A stretch of DNA of 64,000 bases, taken from Bradyrhizobium huanghuaihaiense. Lineage in GTDB: Bacteria; Pseudomonadota; Alphaproteobacteria; Rhizobiales; Xanthobacteraceae. Positions 60,524 through 64,000 of the stretch are shown piece after piece. The DNA is taken from NCBI RefSeq assembly GCF_007830635.1, contig NZ_VLLA01000015.1, positions 124,001-188,000 of the forward strand. The letters run 5' to 3'. The notes beneath the pieces were generated by a model. It saw nothing but the letters and a program-made list of their open reading frames with translations, was not told where the DNA came from and ran no database searches. Numbering within the stretch: position 1 is the stretch's first letter; every line of letters begins with the position of its first letter. The position numbers were made by a program, and so were the translations under genes.

Positions 60524-62134
60524 ATGACCGAAACCGACGTTGTCATCATCGGCGCTGGCCATAACGGCCTCACCTGCGCGGCCTATCTCGCGGGAGCGGG
60601 CCTGCGCGTGCGCGTGGTCGAACGGCGCAAGGTGGTCGGCGGCGCCGCCGTCACGGAGGAGTTTCACCCCGGCTTTCGCAATTCGGTCGCGGCCTACACG
60701 GTGAGCCTGCTCAATCCGCAGGTGATCGCTGACCTCAAGCTCGCCGAGCACGGCCTGCGGGTGGTCGAACGGCGCGCGCAGAATTTCCTGCCCGCGCCCG
60801 ACGGCAGCTATCTCCTCACCGGCGAGGGGCGGACCAAAGCGTCGGTCGCGCGGCTCAACGCGCGCGATGCGGAGGCGCTCGACGGCTTCTCGCGCGAGTT
60901 GGAGGACATCGCCGACGTGCTCCGGCAATTCGTGCTGCGCGCGCCGCCGAACCTGCTCGACGGCTTTGGCACGAACGCGATCCGCGAGGCCGTGAACGCA
61001 TTGCAGAGCGCCAACATCCTGCGCGGCCTGACGCTGGAGCAAAGCCGCAGCCTGCTCGACCTGTTCACGCGCTCGGCCGGCGAGATGCTGGACGAGCGTT
61101 TCGAGCACGATCTGGTCAAGGCGCTGTTCGGCTTCGATGCCATCGTCGGCAATTACGCCAGCCCCTATGCCGCCGGCTCGGCCTACGTGATGCTGCATCA
61201 CGCCTTCGGCGAGGTGAACGGCAAGAAGGGCGTCTGGGGCCACGCCATCGGCGGCATGGGCGCGATCACGCAGGCGATGGCGCGTGCCGCCAGGGATCGC
61301 GGCGTCGCGATCGACACCGATGCGGGCGTGCGCGAGGTGATCGTCGAGCGCGACCGCGCCGTTGGCGTGGTGCTGGAGAACGGCGAGACGATCCGCGCGA
61401 AATATGTCGCGGCCAACGTCAATCCAAAGCTGCTCTATACGCGACTGATCGCGGCCGACGCGCTGCCGCAGGACTTCCTCGCCCGCATCCGGCACTGGAA
61501 GAACGGCTCCGGCACCTTCCGCATGAACGTGGCGCTGGACCGCCTGCCCTCCTTCACCGCGCTATCAGGCGAGGGGGATCACCTCACCTCCGGCATCATC
61601 CTCGCACCAAGCCTTCCCTACATGGACCGCGCCTATCTCGATGCGCGCGCGCAGGGCTGGAGCCGACAGCCTGTCGTCGAGATGCTGATCCCCTCGACGC
61701 TCGACGACACGCTGGCGCCCGCCGGCAAGCATGTCGCAAGCCTGTTCTGCCAGCACGTCGCGCCGGAGCTTCCCGACGGAAAATCGTGGGACGACCATCG
61801 TGACGAGGTCGCCGATCTCATGATCGCGACGGTGGATGCCTACGCGCCGGGTTTTGCCTCCAGCGTGCTCGGCCGCCAGATCCTCTCCCCGCTCGATCTC
61901 GAACGGCAGTTCGGCCTCCTCGGCGGCGACATCTTCCACGGCGCGCTGACGCTGAACCAGCTGTTCTCGGCGCGGCCGATGCTGGGCCATGCCGATTATC
62001 GCGGGCCGGTGAAGGGCCTCTATCACTGCGGCTCCGGCGCCCACCCCGGCGGCGGCGTCACCGGCGCCCCCGGCCACAATGCCGCGCGCGTGATCCTGCG
62101 GGACCACCGCGCGCTGTTCGGAAGCCGTGGATAG
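60524..62134 (+). CDS. FAD-dependent phytoene desaturase-like oxidoreductase (PYROXD2/CrtI group)
   Basis: The protein has 536 residues from ATG 60524, after which the Rossmann motif VVIIGAGHNGLTCAAYLAGA and VVERRKVVGGAAVTEEFHPG follow. The C-terminal FAD site GLYHCGSGAHPGGGVTGAPG is the CrtI-type signature. The middle has YTVSLLNPQVIADLKLAEHG. CrtI relatives desaturate carotenoids, but this branch is not in a carotenoid cluster and its substrate is unknown. An upstream frame extends through the repeat but has no coding signal. Confidence 0.92.
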   Translation: MTETDVVIIGAGHNGLTCAAYLAGAGLRVRVVERRKVVGGAAVTEEFHPGFRNSVAAYTVSLLNPQVIADLKLAEHGLRVVERRAQNFLPAPDGSYLLTGEGRTKASVARLNARDAEALDGFSRELEDIADVLRQFVLRAPPNLLDGFGTNAIREAVNALQSANILRGLTLEQSRSLLDLFTRSAGEMLDERFEHDLVKALFGFDAIVGNYASPYAAGSAYVMLHHAFGEVNGKKGVWGHAIGGMGAITQAMARAARDRGVAIDTDAGVREVIVERDRAVGVVLENGETIRAKYVAANVNPKLLYTRLIAADALPQDFLARIRHWKNGSGTFRMNVALDRLPSFTALSGEGDHLTSGIILAPSLPYMDRAYLDARAQGWSRQPVVEMLIPSTLDDTLAPAGKHVASLFCQHVAPELPDGKSWDDHRDEVADLMIATVDAYAPGFASSVLGRQILSPLDLERQFGLLGGDIFHGALTLNQLFSARPMLGHADYRGPVKGLYHCGSGAHPGGGVTGAPGHNAARVILRDHRALFGSRG

Positions 62135-62397
62135 GCCTGTGGATCGGCTGTGGACAGACTGTCGAGATGTCTGTGGTCAGGCGGGGAGCCCGATCCGGAC
62201 ATGGTGAGGAAAGGGCGGTGGATAACCGCGGGACAGCTGGAGGATGAGCCGGTGGATGACGCCCTGATAAAGGGCTGACGGCCTGTGGACATCGCCGAGC
62301 CCCCAAACGAACTCGCCCGCCGAGGGCAATTCCCCGCGCGGGCGCTCGTCTGACTTCTATGAAGAAAGTAGCCCCCGCTGGAAATCGAAGGCGGAAA
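62135..62397. other. Gap between the CrtI-like and Flp genes with clustered TGTGGA motifs
   Basis: No gene is visible. Seven GTGGA-type motifs on one strand occur within about 165 bp (62127-62290); one is GGTGGATAAC, close to the complement of the DnaA box TTATCCACA. Confidence 0.4.
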
Positions 62398-62562
62398 TTA
62401 CTTCAAGGAGGTGCTAATCGAACCGAACTTGTCGTTCATCGTGCTGCCCAAGCTGTTCACCACGGTGATGATCGCCAGGGCGATGCCGGCCGCGATCAGG
62501 CCGTATTCAATTGCGGTCGCACCGGATTCGTCGGACCAGAACTTCAAAACCATGCGCTTCAA
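62398..62562 (-). CDS. Flp/Fap family type IVb pilin
   Basis: The protein has 54 residues, taken from TTG 62562, six bases after CGGAGG; the ATG at 62586 (62 residues) would place that ribosome site inside the gene. MKRMVLKFWSDESGATAIEY is the pre-pilin cleavage region (G/ATAIEYGLIAAG), followed by LIAAGIALAIITVVNSLGST. No tad/cpa secretion genes are in the window, so it is an orphan pilin here. Confidence 0.92.
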   Translation of the reverse strand: MKRMVLKFWSDESGATAIEYGLIAAGIALAIITVVNSLGSTMNDKFGSISTSLK

Positions 62563-62716
62563 GACGTGCCTCCGTTTCAATTTCAAGCTGTGTTGGCCAA
62601 CCCCAACAGCCGCAAATCTACGGGGTGCGACCTTCGGTCCAGTTAATCCCGAGATTCAACTTATGCGGAAAATTGCGCGCAAAAGTTCCCAAAATTGAGC
62701 CGATGGAACCCTGAGA

Positions 62717-63604
62717 ATGCAGCCTTCCCCCACCCATCGCGCCAGCTTCTCGATCGGTACCGAAGCCGCCGCAAGGCGCGTCGTCGATGTGCTCACCGAG
62801 ATGTTTTTCGAGGGCGACGCAGCGGTTGCCGCGTTCGAACGGCCCGACGGCCAGTGGGACGTCACGCTGCATTTCGCCGAGCCGCCGGACCAAGCCTGGC
62901 TGCGCGAACTCATTGCTACTTCAGCAGGAAATGAGATTGCCGACACACTTGTCTTCGACACCGTCGAGGCCAAGGACTGGGTCAAGGCGAGCCTGGAGGA
63001 TCTGGTCCCGGTGCCGGCCGGGCGCTTCGTCGTGCACGGCAGTCATGACCGCAATCGCGTGGCGCCGAACAAGCTCAAGATCGAGATCGAGGCGGCGCTC
63101 GCCTTCGGCACCGGCCATCACGGCACCACGCGCGGCTGTTTACTCCTGCTTGACCATGTCCTGAAGAGTTCCCTTCCGCGCAACGTGCTCGACCTCGGCA
63201 CCGGAACCGGCGTGCTGGCCATCGCGGCGGCCAAGGCGCTGCATCGCGCGGTGCTGGCCTCCGACATCGACCCGCCCTCGGTCCGGGTGGCAGCGGAGAA
63301 CGCGACGCTGAATGAAACCGGGCATCATGTGCGGGTGATCCGCGCCACCGGCTTCGCCGCGCCGGATTTTGCCCGGGCCGGGCCGTTCGACCTGGTGCTG
63401 GCCAACATTCTCGCCAACCCGCTGCGGCAGCTGGCGAGCCCGATGGCGCGGCACCTTGCGCCCGGCGCCCGTGTCATCCTCTCCGGCCTGTTGACGCATC
63501 AGGCCCCCGCCGTGATCGCCGCCTATCGCGCGCGCGGGCTCGTGCCACAGCGGCACCTGCAGATCGAGGGGTGGAGCAGTCTGTTGTTGCGGAAGGTGGG
63601 GTAA
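62717..63604 (+). CDS. prmA: Ribosomal protein L11 methyltransferase
   Basis: The protein has 295 residues. SAM-binding VLDLGTGTGVLAIAAAKALH (about 157-176), LASDIDPPSVRVAAENATLN, and the PrmA substrate segment FDLVLANILANPLRQLASPM (about 220-240). The GTGHHGTTRGCLLLLDHV segment before the SAM motif is diagnostic. It trimethylates L11. It starts 16 bases after the preceding gap; the ATG at 62717 fits. Confidence 0.96.
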   Translation: MQPSPTHRASFSIGTEAAARRVVDVLTEMFFEGDAAVAAFERPDGQWDVTLHFAEPPDQAWLRELIATSAGNEIADTLVFDTVEAKDWVKASLEDLVPVPAGRFVVHGSHDRNRVAPNKLKIEIEAALAFGTGHHGTTRGCLLLLDHVLKSSLPRNVLDLGTGTGVLAIAAAKALHRAVLASDIDPPSVRVAAENATLNETGHHVRVIRATGFAAPDFARAGPFDLVLANILANPLRQLASPMARHLAPGARVILSGLLTHQAPAVIAAYRARGLVPQRHLQIEGWSSLLLRKVG

Positions 63605-63613
63605 AACGAGGTG

Positions 63614-63709
63614 CCGTAGGGTGGGCAAAGCGAAGCGTGCCCACCATAACGATCGATAATCATGGAAGATGGTGGGCACGGCGCAAGAGCGCCTTTGTCC
63701 ACCCTACGA
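63614..63709. repeat. Palindromic repeat, family F
   Basis: CCGTAGGGTGGGCAAAGCG opens and GCCTTTGTCCACCCTACG closes the element; the inner GTGCCCACC / GGTGGGCAC pair is also inverted. It lies between convergent prmA and the small gene. Confidence 0.85.
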
Positions 63710-63725
63710 CATTCCCGTTGCCGCG

Positions 63726-63905
63726 CTACTCCGCCGGCTTCTCGTCCCGGCGCACGGCGCGCTTGCCCTGCAAGGCGCGCCTTGCGCGGCGCTCGGCGAA
63801 ACGGTCGATCATCTGGCTGATGAGGCCGCGCGGCTTCTTCGGTGCCGTTGCGGCCGGGGTGCGGCGCGCCGGCGGCGAGATCTTCTCAAACGTGAACGCT
63901 GGCAT
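63726..63905 (-). CDS. Small basic protein of unknown function
   Basis: The protein has 59 residues (MPAFTFEKISPPARRTPAAT then APKKPRGLISQMIDRFAERR). It has many Arg and Lys and an amphipathic helix. GAGGGG lies nine bases before the ATG at 63905. I do not recognise it; the start site and codon use suggest a real gene. It is convergent with prmA. Confidence 0.6.
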   Translation of the reverse strand: MPAFTFEKISPPARRTPAATAPKKPRGLISQMIDRFAERRARRALQGKRAVRRDEKPAE

Positions 63906-64000
63906 CGTGTGTCCCCTCGCCGTTGAGATGAACCACTTGCTCGAATTTCCCTGTCATCCGGACGAAGCGCAACTGCCGCATCCTTTACTCCACTCATTCG

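Overview
The window reads as a chromosomal segment of an alphaproteobacterium close to Bradyrhizobium. The DNA is GC-rich. The gene content is typical of that group: a DUF1236 protein, a Flp pilin ending GSISTSLK, a CYP199-like P450, a fused spermidine-synthase membrane protein, a TRAP operon and GGDEF/EAL proteins. Intergenic palindromic repeats of the rhizobial kind (CGTCATTCCGG, CGTAGCCCGG, CGTAGGGTGGGC) are also present. I see no rRNA, tRNA, CRISPR array, transposase or prophage. About 52 protein genes are supported. The organism assignment is inference from these features.

Layout. 1-5.6 kb: start of a cytochrome P450 gene divergent from a TetR regulator with a perfect 26-bp palindrome between them; two exported low-complexity proteins; an orphan FixJ-like response regulator; a Crp/Fnr-type regulator. 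5.9-12.5 kb: two c-di-GMP proteins (PAS-PAS-GAF-GGDEF-EAL and CHASE-GGDEF-EAL) flanking an MFS permease. 12.7-16.7 kb: a tight TRAP operon (binding protein, fused DctQM permease, 2-hydroxyacid dehydrogenase). 17-22.6 kb: DoxX/LysR divergent pair, metacaspase-like exported protein, SulP transporter, small unknown. 22.7-26.4 kb: His/Gly-rich LTXXQ-type periplasmic protein, D-lactate dehydrogenase-like flavoprotein, thioesterase, DUF1328 peptide. 26.6-33.1 kb: UvrD helicase carrying an in-frame palindromic repeat, orphan HicB-like protein, two exported proteins, then an apparent three-gene operon of DUF962, extended SDR and ICMT-like methyltransferase.

33.5-40 kb: sorbosone dehydrogenase-like protein; a C4-acid locus in which a LysR regulator and aspartate dehydrogenase are divergent from an MFS permease and a tartrate/malate dehydrogenase, with a T-N11-A operator between them. 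39.4-45.5 kb: FecR-domain and TPR genes divergent from a 1363-residue FecR/VCBS/RTX surface protein. 45.5-52 kb: two paralogous exported GHSxG hydrolases (one with LysM) flanking a CGNR regulator/hydrolase pair with a symmetric four-half-site operator, and a MarR / ABC binding protein / CYP199-like P450 locus suggesting aromatic acid uptake and oxidation. 52-64 kb: ABC-2 exporter, L,D-transpeptidase, M28-like protein lacking metal ligands, glycerophosphodiesterase, membrane spermidine-synthase fusion, CrtI-like oxidoreductase, Flp pilin, prmA and a small basic protein.

The most unusual things are the repeat element translated inside uvrD, the FecR-VCBS-RTX protein with its FecR/TPR partner, the symmetric CGNR operator, the apparently metal-ligand-less M28 protein, the DUF962-SDR-ICMT operon, and the way palindromic repeats occupy the gaps between convergent genes.
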